Under the pieces are notes generated by a model. That model was not told the origin of the DNA. It saw only the letters and a list, made by a program, of their open reading frames with translations, and did no database searches. DNA of 39,908 bases. Origin: RPQK01 sp041946865 (lineage in GTDB: Bacteria; Acidobacteriota; UBA6911; RPQK01). This document shows positions 7,136 to 15,727 of this stretch, piece after piece. The stretch's first letter is position 1. Each line of letters opens with the position of its first letter. The stretch is from the NCBI GenBank assembly GCA_041946865.1, contig JBHGBF010000020.1:1-39908 (forward strand). Reading direction: 5' to 3'. Both the position numbers and the translations under genes were made by a program.

Positions 7136-10100
7136 CTAGAACAAGTACTTCAAGGCGAATTGAATAATCCGTGGGTCGTCGGCCCATTGGATGGTCGTCG
7201 AGGCATCGGGATTATTCTCATTGATAACAAGCGTAGCGCCTCCTCCGCCTGCGAGATTGCTTTGGGGCGTACCCAAGTTGGCAGAGTTCGTCAGGTTGAA
7301 GGCTTCGAAGCGGAACTGGATCTTGTGCCCCTCCCAAGGCATCGGGAAGTTCTTCGACATCAGGAAATCGATGTTCTTGTAACCCGGCAATTCGATCAGA
7401 GCCCGACCCGCGTTGCCGAACTCGCCCGGTTGACCGGCCACAAAGACCGAGGCGTCGAACCAGCGCATCGAATCGCGCTCAGACACCGGAAGATTCGGGT
7501 TTCCAATGAGGTTGCCCCGATAGGCGCCACCCGTGTTGGCATAATCGGGACTGAAGCTGTGAGTCGCCCATGCTCCTGTCTGAAAGGTCAGGATGGTGCC
7601 CATCTGCCAACCTCCCAGGATCCAACTGGCGAGTCCCGAAGTCAGGTGAGCTTTCCCGGGTCCGAAAGGCAATTCATACAAGCAGCTCGCGCTGTACGCA
7701 AATTTCCGGTGAAGGCCAGAGAGCCCATAGTTCCGCCACAGTTCCTTCGTTAGCGGAGAAGGCGGGATACCGGATCCGGCTACTCCCTCGGTCCGCTCCA
7801 TGATGCTGGAGACGTGATAGTCAAGGGCCTTCGACCAGGTGAAGGAGCTGAGGAAACTCAGTCCTTTGGCAAACCTCTTCTCGACCTTCGTGTGGAAGCG
7901 ATTGTAGTTGCCGTTAAGGATGTTCTCGTTGACATTCAGTTGATTCATCCGCACCGACATATTGGCCTTGACCAGGTCGGTGGGCGTACGGCGTCTCTCC
8001 AGGGCGGTGGTGACACCCCCGGTGAGGGGCGCGGTCGCATTTCGCGACCAGTACGGTATGTGGGACTGGGCTTGCCCACTATACCCTACAGTCAGCAGGA
8101 TGTCCTGGGGGAACTGGTGCTGAATGTCCAGGAACCACTGGCCGCTGTCGGTCGCGGGCATGTAGTCAGGAACATAGCCGTCGTTCATGTTCATATACGA
8201 GAAAGGAGCGTTGGGATCGAGCTCCGAGATCGTCGTCGGCGGGAAGCCGTCCTGCACGTGGAAACCCGTTGTCTCCCGAGCCCAGTTCTGGAAACTGTTC
8301 ACGTTCTTCCCGAGTCCGACGATAAAACGGCTGGACTGGATGGCATTACTCCCAATGTCGGAGTAGTAAAGGCCGCCGCCGGCTCGAATCACCGTCTTGT
8401 CGAACAGGCGATAGGCAATCCCGATACGCGGCGCCCAGTTGTTCTTGTCTATGATGCAGCCGCCGCAGTCGCTGTCACTTTGGGGGAATCGCCAGCCCTC
8501 AAAACGGTAATCCAGAATGTCCACTGTTTCGTCGAACAGGTTCCCCGAGAAGATGGGCCTGGCGGCGATGTCTCCCTCACCAAAATCGAGGAAGTTCGGT
8601 CCCAGGAAAAGCTCGTACCGCAAACCGAGGTTCACGGTAAGCCGGGGCGTTACCCTCCAGTCATCCTGAATGAAGAAGCCCCAGTAAGGGGATCCGAGCT
8701 TCTCCCCCACCGGCACCTCGTTGTTCACGTTGTAGCCCCAGCCCAGCAACAGGTCCGCCATCACGTGGCCCGTGGCTGCCCGGCTGGCCGCGTTGTTGGG
8801 GAATTCGGCAGTGTATCGGTTGTCGAAACTGGCGTACCCGAACACATACCCCTGCCTACGATCGGTCTGTGCGTATCGATACTCGCCGCCGAACTTCAGA
8901 CTGTGCTTGCCGAGGTCCATCATAAAGCTGTCAGCGAAATAACGGGTGTCCAGGATCGCATCCAAGGTCCCGCCGGCGGCTTCGCCTAACAGGTTCGCGT
9001 AACGCCCGGTAAGAATGCTGGTCCAGCCTTTGTCCCACCCTTTCGGAATCAATTCGGGGTGCTGCTCAATGGATGACCCCTTCATACCGAATTCCTGGTT
9101 CAGGTTCCTGTCGGCGTCAGTCCATCGGTTGGTTGGAAAATGCGTGAGGCCGAACCGGAATTCATTGTGCTTCTTCGGCCCGAGACTCATGTTGTAATTC
9201 ACCGAAACCTGGGTGCCGTAAAAACGGTTAAGCTGCGCTGCGGCTGCCGGAGAAGGCAAGGCGCCTGTCAGCACCCTCTCATCGTTCCGGTAGGACCAGC
9301 GTCCGAAGAGACGGTGGTTCTCGTTGAACTCGTGATCGATGCGGGCATCCGTGTCGTATGCTGTCTTCCGATCGCGTTTCACGAAGAAGTAGTTTAGAGT
9401 GTCGTACTCCATGCCCGGCCGATTCGGGTCTGGAAACAGCTGTGCAAACTTGGCAGCAACCGGGTCCCAACGTTCCTTGGGGAGGATAGCATTGGGGAAT
9501 TCCGTGGTGCGCCGGGCGGTGGCCCCGGTACCCACCAGCGACAACGGGTCGAAAATCCGATTTGTGGCCGTGCCGATTCTCTTCTCCTGGGAGAAGTTGC
9601 CCTGTTTGGCCAATCTGCTGGGGACCGACTGGGTGAAACTGCCCCCGCTGCTGCGTTCGGTTGTCGCCTGTAAGCTATAGAAGAAGAAAGTTTTGTTCTT
9701 GACGATAGGGCCGCCCAGAGTCCCGCCGAACTGGTTTCGGATATAAACCGGCCGCGGTGTCGAGGCACTGTCAATCTCTCCGGTAGCGGTACGGGGCGCG
9801 TCCCGGTTGTACATGAAGTTGTTCGCAGCCAGAGCGTCATTGCGGTGAAATTCGTAAAGAGAGCCCCGCAATTCGTTAGTCCCGCTCTTGGTGGAGACCA
9901 TTACCTGCGCACCCGCCTTGTATCCGTACTCGGCCGAGACGTTGTTGGTCAGAATCTTGAACTCGGAGACGGCTTCTACCGCCGGTTTCATGGCCTGTGC
10001 CTGATAGGACAGGATGCCGCGAGTCACCCGGGTAGAGTTATCCGCCCCATCCACGGTGACCATGGTGTGCTCATAGGCCAGTCCACCGGACCGAAAACCG

Positions 10101-10672
10101 CCCTCAGTAGTGGCGCCTTCGCCCCGACCGCCCTGTCCTCCGCGGATGACTCCCGGCGCCAGGCCGGCAAGGCTCAGGTAGTTGCGCCCGTCCAGCGGCA
10201 ATTCGTGGATCTGCTTCTCCTCGACGACCGTGCCCACGTTCTGGGCCTTGGTCTGCACGCGCGCGGCGGTCGCCGTGACCTCAATGACGTCCGTTATCTC
10301 ACCGACGCGCAGCTGAAAATCCACTCGCGCCACCTGGTCGAAGTCCAGCTTGATCGTGGTTTCCTGCGTGCTGAACCCAGGCATAGCACACTTGACGGTG
10401 TACGTTCCTTCTTTCAACAGCGGCGCGCTGTAGAACCCGCTGTCGTTGGTGATCGTGTTTCGTACAGTCCCTGTTTCTACGTTCGTGATCGTAACGTCTG
10501 CCCCGGGAATCACGCTCTTCGATGAGTCAGTGACGACCCCCTGAATCTCCGCCTGCTGACCCGAAGCAGTGCCCCAAACAGCGAGGAGACTCAGCAGGAG
10601 GACAGCGCATCCTCGGTGCAGTCCCCTAAGATCACGACTGCTCAATAGATGGAAATCTTTAATGACCTTCAT
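7136..10672 (-). CDS. Oar-like TonB-dependent receptor 1
   Basis: An outer-membrane receptor of about 1178 residues that would import a ligand using TonB energy. After a Sec signal (hydrophobic CAVLLLSLLAVWG) comes a carboxypeptidase-regulatory-like domain (IQGVVTDSSKSVIPGADVTI through YTVKCAMPGF). The plug follows (VEEKQIHELPLDGRNYL, then a Gly-rich loop), and then a long beta-barrel (RNQFGGTLGGPIVKNKTFFF, YFIQDDWRV-like girdles, TFTWSKALDY). It ends QFALKYLF, with the terminal Phe expected for BAM insertion. This type is greatly expanded in Acidobacteriota. The start at 10672 has AAGGAGG upstream; a frame start at 10708 lacks this. No SusD-like partner is nearby. Receptor 2 (33295-36807) is a paralogue. 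The ligand is unknown; sulfated glycans are suggested by downstream genes. Confidence 0.9.
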   Translation of the reverse strand: MKVIKDFHLLSSRDLRGLHRGCAVLLLSLLAVWGTASGQQAEIQGVVTDSSKSVIPGADVTITNVETGTVRNTITNDSGFYSAPLLKEGTYTVKCAMPGFSTQETTIKLDFDQVARVDFQLRVGEITDVIEVTATAARVQTKAQNVGTVVEEKQIHELPLDGRNYLSLAGLAPGVIRGGQGGRGEGATTEGGFRSGGLAYEHTMVTVDGADNSTRVTRGILSYQAQAMKPAVEAVSEFKILTNNVSAEYGYKAGAQVMVSTKSGTNELRGSLYEFHRNDALAANNFMYNRDAPRTATGEIDSASTPRPVYIRNQFGGTLGGPIVKNKTFFFYSLQATTERSSGGSFTQSVPSRLAKQGNFSQEKRIGTATNRIFDPLSLVGTGATARRTTEFPNAILPKERWDPVAAKFAQLFPDPNRPGMEYDTLNYFFVKRDRKTAYDTDARIDHEFNENHRLFGRWSYRNDERVLTGALPSPAAAAQLNRFYGTQVSVNYNMSLGPKKHNEFRFGLTHFPTNRWTDADRNLNQEFGMKGSSIEQHPELIPKGWDKGWTSILTGRYANLLGEAAGGTLDAILDTRYFADSFMMDLGKHSLKFGGEYRYAQTDRRQGYVFGYASFDNRYTAEFPNNAASRAATGHVMADLLLGWGYNVNNEVPVGEKLGSPYWGFFIQDDWRVTPRLTVNLGLRYELFLGPNFLDFGEGDIAARPIFSGNLFDETVDILDYRFEGWRFPQSDSDCGGCIIDKNNWAPRIGIAYRLFDKTVIRAGGGLYYSDIGSNAIQSSRFIVGLGKNVNSFQNWARETTGFHVQDGFPPTTISELDPNAPFSYMNMNDGYVPDYMPATDSGQWFLDIQHQFPQDILLTVGYSGQAQSHIPYWSRNATAPLTGGVTTALERRRTPTDLVKANMSVRMNQLNVNENILNGNYNRFHTKVEKRFAKGLSFLSSFTWSKALDYHVSSIMERTEGVAGSGIPPSPLTKELWRNYGLSGLHRKFAYSASCLYELPFGPGKAHLTSGLASWILGGWQMGTILTFQTGAWATHSFSPDYANTGGAYRGNLIGNPNLPVSERDSMRWFDASVFVAGQPGEFGNAGRALIELPGYKNIDFLMSKNFPMPWEGHKIQFRFEAFNLTNSANLGTPQSNLAGGGGATLVINENNPDASTTIQWADDPRIIQFALKYLF

Positions 10673-10744
10673 CACGTTCCCTTCCTCCTTGTTGGTGCCG
10701 GGATACACTTAGACGCTGCGAGGGTCTACCACACGGACTGAACC

Positions 10745-10781
10745 TGTCAACTAGCTTGCTTGAAATCCTAAGTGATAGCTA
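10745..10781 (-). promoter_or_regulatory. Upstream region of TonB receptor 1
   Basis: On the minus strand TTGACA (10750-10745) is followed 16 bp later by a poor -10 (TAGACC), so a promoter is possible but weak. GATAGCTA (10774-10781) just outside is one of the intergenic GATAGC motifs discussed in the findings. Confidence 0.25.
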
Positions 10782-10785
10782 ACTT

Positions 10786-10816
10786 TAGCTACCTAATTTT
10801 TGTACAAAATGGTGCC
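10786..10816 (-). mobile_element. Insertion-sequence end, copy 1
   Basis: These 31 bases, including TTTTTGTACAAAATGGTGCC (10797-10816), recur exactly at 39856-39886. They contain the stop codon of the transposase remnant, which is common at IS ends. The sequences inside the two copies differ, as expected if one is a right end and the other a left end with a shared terminal repeat. Confidence 0.65.
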
Positions 10817-11524
10817 GGTTTGTGACGAATATAGCGGCAAGTCGATCTGCGGCTTCCAAGCGTTAAGCTTTTGAAAATAAGTGGCTTCTGGCGCTATTTC
10901 CACCCGCAAGCCGGAGCGCCCGGAGGTCACGAATCCGGGACTTTTTATGACATCTCGGATGAATCTCTTGATGCCCAACTCGTCCAAACCCAACGCCCGG
11001 CGGTACCAGACCAGTTCGAGGTTCGCTATCAACGTCAGCAGAGCCAAGGCCTCCATGCCGATAAACGAGTGTTTCCGCTTGTGCTTGAGCCCCAGCACGC
11101 ACTTGATCTGCTGGACTTCCTTTTCGATGCCCTGGCGCTGATTGTAGAAGAGCACGTGGCCCTTGGGCCGCACCCAGGTCTTCAGATTGCTGACCAGATA
11201 GGAGTACCGATAGCCTTCCGATTTGGTTTGCTGCGTTCGCACCAGCAGGCACTTGTGCGGGCTGGTGATGCTGGTGATACGGGGAAGTTCGTGGATATCC
11301 TGCGTGGCTCCCACAGCTTTCCAGTCTGAGGGCTGCGGGGTCTGCGCCCACTTGGCCGCGCGCTTGGCGGACAGTCCTTTGGCCACCACCCGGTATCCCC
11401 GCCGCATCAACCAGGACATCTTACCCTCCGGCGTGCCGAGAGTTGCCGGAAATGTACATCTTCGCCAAAGTCCAAGGTCGAGGCTCCTTATCCACGGATT
11501 AGGGGCCGTGGGGCTGCTTGACAT
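10793..11524 (-). pseudogene. N-terminally truncated DDE transposase
   Basis: The 243-codon frame covers only the C-terminal part of an IS transposase. Recognisable parts are GKMSWLMRRGYRVVAKG (second half of the catalytic core), YNQRQGIEKEVQQIK (the Y-R-E-K signature with the catalytic Glu) and a helical tail EALALLTLIANLELVWYRR. Usual family members have roughly 150-250 more N-terminal residues carrying the first Asp. No opposite terminal repeat is found before the next gene. The first ~25 codons overlap an oppositely directed promoter and are probably not transposase. It resembles IS4/IS1380-like DDE_Tnp_1 proteins, but I cannot fix the family. It is likely inactive unless rescued by another copy. 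Confidence 0.75.
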
Positions 11525-11546
11525 CCCTCGGCCACGCCATTATGAT
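11518..11546 (+). promoter_or_regulatory. Near-consensus sigma70-type promoter
   Basis: TTGACA (11518-11523), exactly 17 bp, then TATGAT (11541-11546). Predicted transcription begins near 11553, about 38 bases before the ATG at 11591. It sits at the broken edge of the transposase remnant and faces away from it, so it may drive the downstream plus-strand cluster. Confidence 0.7.
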
Positions 11547-11590
11547 GCCCGGCCAGCGCGGCAGGGACCAGGTTTTCGGTGAGGGAGAAG

Positions 11591-12535
11591 ATGAGCAAGA
11601 TCCTGCATTCCTGTATTTTGGGATTGATCCTCGCAGCCGGTGTCTGGGCATCACCGCCTGGTGAGGAGGTGAAGAAGCCGGTGATCGTCGGCCCGTGGTG
11701 GAGTGTGGCCGGTGATCCGGACTTGGGCGATCTTACCTCGCCCCAGCAGCAGCCGGTGGATTTTGCGGTATGGCAGGCAGCCGACGGCACCTGGCAGCTC
11801 TGGTCGTGCATCCGGAAGACGAATTGCGGCGGCATGACGCGGCTGTTCTATCGATGGGAGGGAAAGCGGCTGACGGATCCTGATTGGCGCCCGGTAGGCA
11901 TCGCTATGCAGGCCGAGCCGAAGTATGGCGAGACGGCCGGTGGCCTGCAAGCTCCCTATGTCGTCAAAGACGGTGACAGATATTTGATGTTCTACGGCGA
12001 CTGGGAACACATCGCGATGGCCGAGAGCTCCGATGGGAAGCAGTTCCGAGGGATCGTCCGGCCGAACGGGAAGACGGGGATGTTCAGCGAGGGACCTGGG
12101 AGCAATACCCGAGACCCCATGGCTCTGAAGATCGGCGACCTCTGGCACTGCTACTACACCGCACACCCTGGCGCCAAGGGCGCCGACTACTGCCGCACCT
12201 CACGCGACTTGAAGGAGTGGAGCGATTCCACCAAGGTGGCTTTCGGCGGCAGCACCGGGACCGGTCCCGCGTCCGCCGAATGTCCTTTCGTTCTCGCTCT
12301 CGGCGACCGCTACTACCTGTTTCGCACTCGAGGTTATGGCGTGAACGCACTGACCACGGTGTACCACTCGAAGGACCCCATGGACTTCGGCCGAGACCAG
12401 GACGAGGGTCATAGGCTCTGCACGCTACCGGTCGCGGCGCCCGAGATCGTGCTCCACGAGGGGCAGTATTACATTGCGGCGTTGAAACCCAGCCTGAAGG
12501 GCATTCAGATCGCACGGCTGGAATGGTTGCCGTAG
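11591..12535 (+). CDS. Secreted GH43-like beta-propeller protein
   Basis: A 314-residue exported protein (signal MSKILHSCILGLILAAGVWAS). Its repeated pattern of short strands fits a five-bladed propeller as in GH43/GH32/GH117-like glycosidases: DFAVWQAADGTWQLWSCI, LQAPYVVKDGDRYLMFYGD, SRDLKEWSD, RYYLFRTRGYG, VAAPEIVLHEGQYYIAAL. Acidic residues at blade starts (for example D before FAVWQ, and PEIV) are the usual catalytic positions, but the triad cannot be proven here. An in-frame GTG at 11579 exists; ATG 11591 has GAGGGAGAAG immediately before it and is preferred. It probably acts on sugar polymers exported to the periplasm, alongside the GH116 and sulfatase genes downstream. Family assignment is tentative. 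Confidence 0.7.
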   Translation: MSKILHSCILGLILAAGVWASPPGEEVKKPVIVGPWWSVAGDPDLGDLTSPQQQPVDFAVWQAADGTWQLWSCIRKTNCGGMTRLFYRWEGKRLTDPDWRPVGIAMQAEPKYGETAGGLQAPYVVKDGDRYLMFYGDWEHIAMAESSDGKQFRGIVRPNGKTGMFSEGPGSNTRDPMALKIGDLWHCYYTAHPGAKGADYCRTSRDLKEWSDSTKVAFGGSTGTGPASAECPFVLALGDRYYLFRTRGYGVNALTTVYHSKDPMDFGRDQDEGHRLCTLPVAAPEIVLHEGQYYIAALKPSLKGIQIARLEWLP

Positions 12536-12583
12536 CGCCGCCCAGCGCATCGACCAGCCGCGGCACCCCGAACTTTGTAGAAG

Positions 12584-12633
12584 GGTGGGTTTCGAATCCG
12601 CACCGCGCTTTTCGGGGCGGATTGAAACCCACC
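12584..12633. repeat. Palindromic dispersed repeat, copy 2
   Basis: GGTGGGTTTCGAATCCG (12584-12600) and CGGATTGAAACCCACC (12618-12633) enclose a 17-nt loop with GCGCTTTTCGGGG. Both arms are identical to copy 1 at 2889-2936, while the loops differ. It begins 48 bases after a stop codon. Confidence 0.8.
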
Positions 12634-12690
12634 AACCCCGACCAACGTGCCTTTCGCCCAGAGCGACGACGTCACTCCGGTTGAGCTCTT

Positions 12691-12755
12691 GCTAACTATA
12701 GCTATACGCGCTCGCTTACTGCTATGTACGCTAGCTTACCTGCCCATCGCTAGGA
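12691..12755 (+). promoter_or_regulatory. GCTA-rich cluster upstream of the protease gene
   Basis: The gene-free stretch 12536-12922 holds the palindrome above, this cluster and a promoter. Five GCTA tetramers occur within 65 bases (GCTAAC, GCTATA, GCTATG, GCTAGC, GCTAGG). They may be binding sites for a regulator or a decayed repeat. Confidence 0.35.
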
Positions 12756-12839
12756 GCAATCAGGCGCGTGCACCTATTAAGCCAGCCTGCCTGAAAGGCT
12801 GCCTGCACGCTGATCCCCGCACTGCTCATCCCCACTCGC

Positions 12840-12868
12840 TTGACAGGTCCGGTCCGGGCAGCTAGATT
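12840..12868 (+). promoter_or_regulatory. Candidate sigma70-type promoter
   Basis: TTGACA (12840-12845), 17 bp, then TAGATT (12863-12868; 4 of 6 to consensus). It places a start near 12875, about 48 bases before the ATG at 12923. Confidence 0.5.
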
Positions 12869-12922
12869 CGGGCGCCGAATAAGCCCTCAGTCAGGAGGTC
12901 ACCATTCAAAAGGACGAGGATC

Positions 12923-15574
12923 ATGAACAGACGTGTAGGAATCTTCCTTTCGGCTATCGTAGTTTTTTCGCTGGTCAGCAACCAAAATTTCGGCGCCACT
13001 TTGGCCGACATCCCTTTCAAAAGAGCGGTGAAGCCGCTTTGGGGACCTCGGCGCGCCCTGGTCATGATGGTTTCCCATGAGAGTCTGAATCCTTCGGGTA
13101 TTGGGCCGGCCAAGATGCGCGAACTGATGGATGGCACAAATGAGCTGTTCGGAGATCTCTCCAATCACACCTTCAGTCTGGAATCGACCATCGTGCCCGA
13201 TCCCGTATTGCTCCCGGGGAATGTCGGTGATTACCACCTGTCGAAAATCAAGGACCTCTATGCCGCCGCCAACCAGGTCGTCCTGACCAAGTACGGAAGC
13301 GAGATGGACGCGAACCGCTTCGACCTGCTGGTCTACTTTTTCCCGACAGATACGAATTCTGAGCCTTTTGGAATGGGGCCATGGAACTCCGTGTTCGGGT
13401 TGCGATACAAACCGCCCTGCGTCAACCTCGGAGGAGGCAACTCGACCACGCCCATCGCCATCGCCCACGAGATCGGCCACGCAATGCTGTTGTACGCGCA
13501 CGCCGCCTCAATGGACCCCGCAACCGGCCAGGTCCTGAGATGGGCCGGCGACGTCTACGATCTGATGGGATATGGCCTGAACATGAGCTTGATCGTCCCT
13601 CCCCACCTGGGCCTGATCTACCGTTATTACTGGGGTTGGACTAAGGAGGGCGACATCACCCCGGTCATCGAGCCGGGAACATACCAGCTCGACCCCGACA
13701 AGGCGCTGCTGTTCACAACCGATAAGAACCACCTGTTGTGGCTCGAGCTTATAACAGCCGATCTGGCTTACAAGGGCGAGGCCGGCGGCTTGCTGGTGCG
13801 CGTCGACGGGGCCAATGGCGGCGTCTACCATGCCACCCTGGACATGACCCCGGCCACGGAATTCCAGGCCGACTTGCACATGAAGCCCGGGCAATCCCTG
13901 GTTTTTGAAGGCCGCAAGATCACCTTCGTCAGGAGCATCCCTAACGGTACACCCACCCCGAGCGCCGAGATCACGATCGAAGCAGCGGGCTCCCGGATCG
14001 TTCCGAAGCTTCAACCGAGCGCGACTACCGGCCTTGCTCCGCTGACGGTTCAGTTCGATACCATCATCGGTGGCACCGGCCAGCCGGCAAAGTACGAGTG
14101 GGATTTTTCCGACGGCGGCACAGCGGAAGGCCCGAACGTCAGCCACACGTTCCTGCAGCCCGGCAAGTACCCGGTGAAACTGACAGTGACGGATGACCAG
14201 GGTGCGGTCTCACTAGCCTCCGTGGTGATTACGGTCGAGCCTTCGCGCCGCTTGATTCCTTTTTATCAACAGTCGGACAACTCGTGGACAGGAGTGGCGG
14301 TGTCAAACTACTCGGCAGACGCTGCGACCGTTCAGTTTCGCCTGTTTAACGAGACAGGCGAAGTCGCGGCCGGGCCGGTACCCCGCATTCTGCCGCCGGG
14401 TCAACAGTTCGCGCAGCTCGGATGGGAGATTTTTGGGCTCCCGTCCGACGCACCGGCCGAAGGTTGGATTGAGCTGCAATCGGCCAATACGGATTTAGCG
14501 AGTTTCTTTATCTTCGGCGGAGGCACGGCCCTGGATGGCTCGGTAGAGGCCCTGCATTGCGGCAAGGCCGTGCACTTCACCAGGGTATTTCAAGGCGCCA
14601 AGACCTGGAGAGGCCGTGGTGCCTCGACCTACCTGGGCCTGGTCAACGCCTCTTCTCAGACGGCCCACGTCGAGCTGACACTGCGCGTGCCGACCGGAGG
14701 GGCTTTCGGAGAGACACAAGTACTTGCCAGTGCGGTGCGGGATATCCCGCCATCAGGCTGCTTGCAGGAGTCAATCGAGGAGCTTTTCGGAAACGTGACG
14801 GTCACGGACGGACTGGTGACCGCCGTGACTTCCGACGAATCGCTACTGGGATTCGGCTTAATCAAGGTGGAAACGCTGGCCACCGGGATCGGACTGAGCG
14901 GCATTACCGAGCAGGCCTCGGCGCCAGTGTTGTTTTCAGGCCAGTTGGCCAGCGGCGCTGGCGCTGTCTACACAAGTCTACGGTTGCTCAACCTGGCGGA
15001 CGTACCACGTCGGGTGTTTCTGAGCACGATTTCTGAGGACGGCACGCGACTTGGCGAAGTCAAGGTGCTCGACCTGGCCGCTGGCGGCGCTTTCCAGCAG
15101 GATCTGGGGACATTCTTCGGGTTTGACCCCGAGGCGCTATCGGTCGGTTCCCTGCGTGTCGACTCGGACGGACCGGGTATCGTCGGCGACATCATCTTCG
15201 GCAGTCCGGACGGCCAATGGGCTGCTGCTATGCCTTTGCAGGGGGTCCTGGCAAGGAAGGCGTTGTTCAGCCAGGTGGCGAACATTCCCGATTCCTTTTT
15301 CACCGGGATGGCCCTTCACAATCCACAGGGCCGGACGGCAGAAGTAGCAATCAAAGTGTGGACGGCGGACGGCACGGAAATCGGGAGCGGCGACGTCGTT
15401 TTGGCGCCGGGCACCCGAATCTCGAATTTGCTGACGGAGCTCGTTCCCTCCTCAGCCGGAGCTACCGGGGGTTATGTCACTGTGGAGTCCACCGAGCCGG
15501 TGGTCCTGCAGCAGCTTTACGGCGACTGCGGCCAGACCTTGATGGCGGCCGTGCCGCCCACCGTGATCGAGTAA
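12923..15574 (+). CDS. Secreted HEXXH protease-like protein with PKD domain and four C-terminal beta repeats
   Basis: An 883-residue exported protein. A Sec signal (MNRRVGIFLSAIVVFSLV) precedes a zincin-like region with HEIGH at 182-186, resembling M6-type secreted metallopeptidases; zinc and the Glu would cut peptide bonds. The third ligand is unclear because the next His (193) is one residue beyond the metzincin position. A PKD domain follows (about 358-440: SATTGLAPLTVQFD, YEWDFSDGG, HTFLQPGKYPVKLTV). Then come four related ~105-residue beta modules, starting near RRLIPFYQQSDNSWTG, VHFTRVFQG, PVLFSGQLASG and KALFSQVANIPDSFFTG. Such repeats occur in many secreted acidobacterial proteins and probably serve surface adhesion. 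AGGACGAGG precedes the start. A role in attacking glycoproteins would fit the neighbours but is inference. Confidence 0.75.
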   Translation: MNRRVGIFLSAIVVFSLVSNQNFGATLADIPFKRAVKPLWGPRRALVMMVSHESLNPSGIGPAKMRELMDGTNELFGDLSNHTFSLESTIVPDPVLLPGNVGDYHLSKIKDLYAAANQVVLTKYGSEMDANRFDLLVYFFPTDTNSEPFGMGPWNSVFGLRYKPPCVNLGGGNSTTPIAIAHEIGHAMLLYAHAASMDPATGQVLRWAGDVYDLMGYGLNMSLIVPPHLGLIYRYYWGWTKEGDITPVIEPGTYQLDPDKALLFTTDKNHLLWLELITADLAYKGEAGGLLVRVDGANGGVYHATLDMTPATEFQADLHMKPGQSLVFEGRKITFVRSIPNGTPTPSAEITIEAAGSRIVPKLQPSATTGLAPLTVQFDTIIGGTGQPAKYEWDFSDGGTAEGPNVSHTFLQPGKYPVKLTVTDDQGAVSLASVVITVEPSRRLIPFYQQSDNSWTGVAVSNYSADAATVQFRLFNETGEVAAGPVPRILPPGQQFAQLGWEIFGLPSDAPAEGWIELQSANTDLASFFIFGGGTALDGSVEALHCGKAVHFTRVFQGAKTWRGRGASTYLGLVNASSQTAHVELTLRVPTGGAFGETQVLASAVRDIPPSGCLQESIEELFGNVTVTDGLVTAVTSDESLLGFGLIKVETLATGIGLSGITEQASAPVLFSGQLASGAGAVYTSLRLLNLADVPRRVFLSTISEDGTRLGEVKVLDLAAGGAFQQDLGTFFGFDPEALSVGSLRVDSDGPGIVGDIIFGSPDGQWAAAMPLQGVLARKALFSQVANIPDSFFTGMALHNPQGRTAEVAIKVWTADGTEIGSGDVVLAPGTRISNLLTELVPSSAGATGGYVTVESTEPVVLQQLYGDCGQTLMAAVPPTVIE

Positions 15575-15597
15575 AGTCAGGCTTAGAGGTTGCTTGC

Positions 15598-15693
15598 GTC
15601 TCGCTAGCGAGACTAAGATGCCATGGGCCTCCTAACCCGGATTTCTCACAACTCGGCGGGCGAACACCCCGCCTGACTGGTGAGAAATCCGGG
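15598..15693. repeat. Intergenic palindromes between protease and GH116 genes
   Basis: GTCTCGCTAGCGAGAC (15598-15613) is a perfect 16-bp palindrome. CCCGGATTTCTCAC (15636-15649) pairs with GTGAGAAATCCGGG (15680-15693), and an inner GGCGGG/CCCGCC strengthens the stem. They follow the upstream stop and could act as terminator or RNA stabiliser within the plus-strand run. Confidence 0.7.
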
Positions 15694-15727
15694 CTGGCTA
15701 ATTCGTCCGGCCGGGAGACAGACTGAA

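Noticed and set aside
7814..8989. 391-codon frame on the plus strand
   Set aside because: It is antisense to TonB receptor 1, has low-complexity GC-rich codons and no recognisable domain.
12923..15574. Typical metzincin
   Set aside because: HEIGH is followed by His at 193, not at 192 as the HEXXHXXGXXH pattern requires, and the Gly is missing.
15680..15727. Upstream GTG start of the GH116 gene
   Set aside because: It falls in the right arm of a hairpin and would bury the Tat signal behind extra residues; ATG 15728 has a ribosome site.
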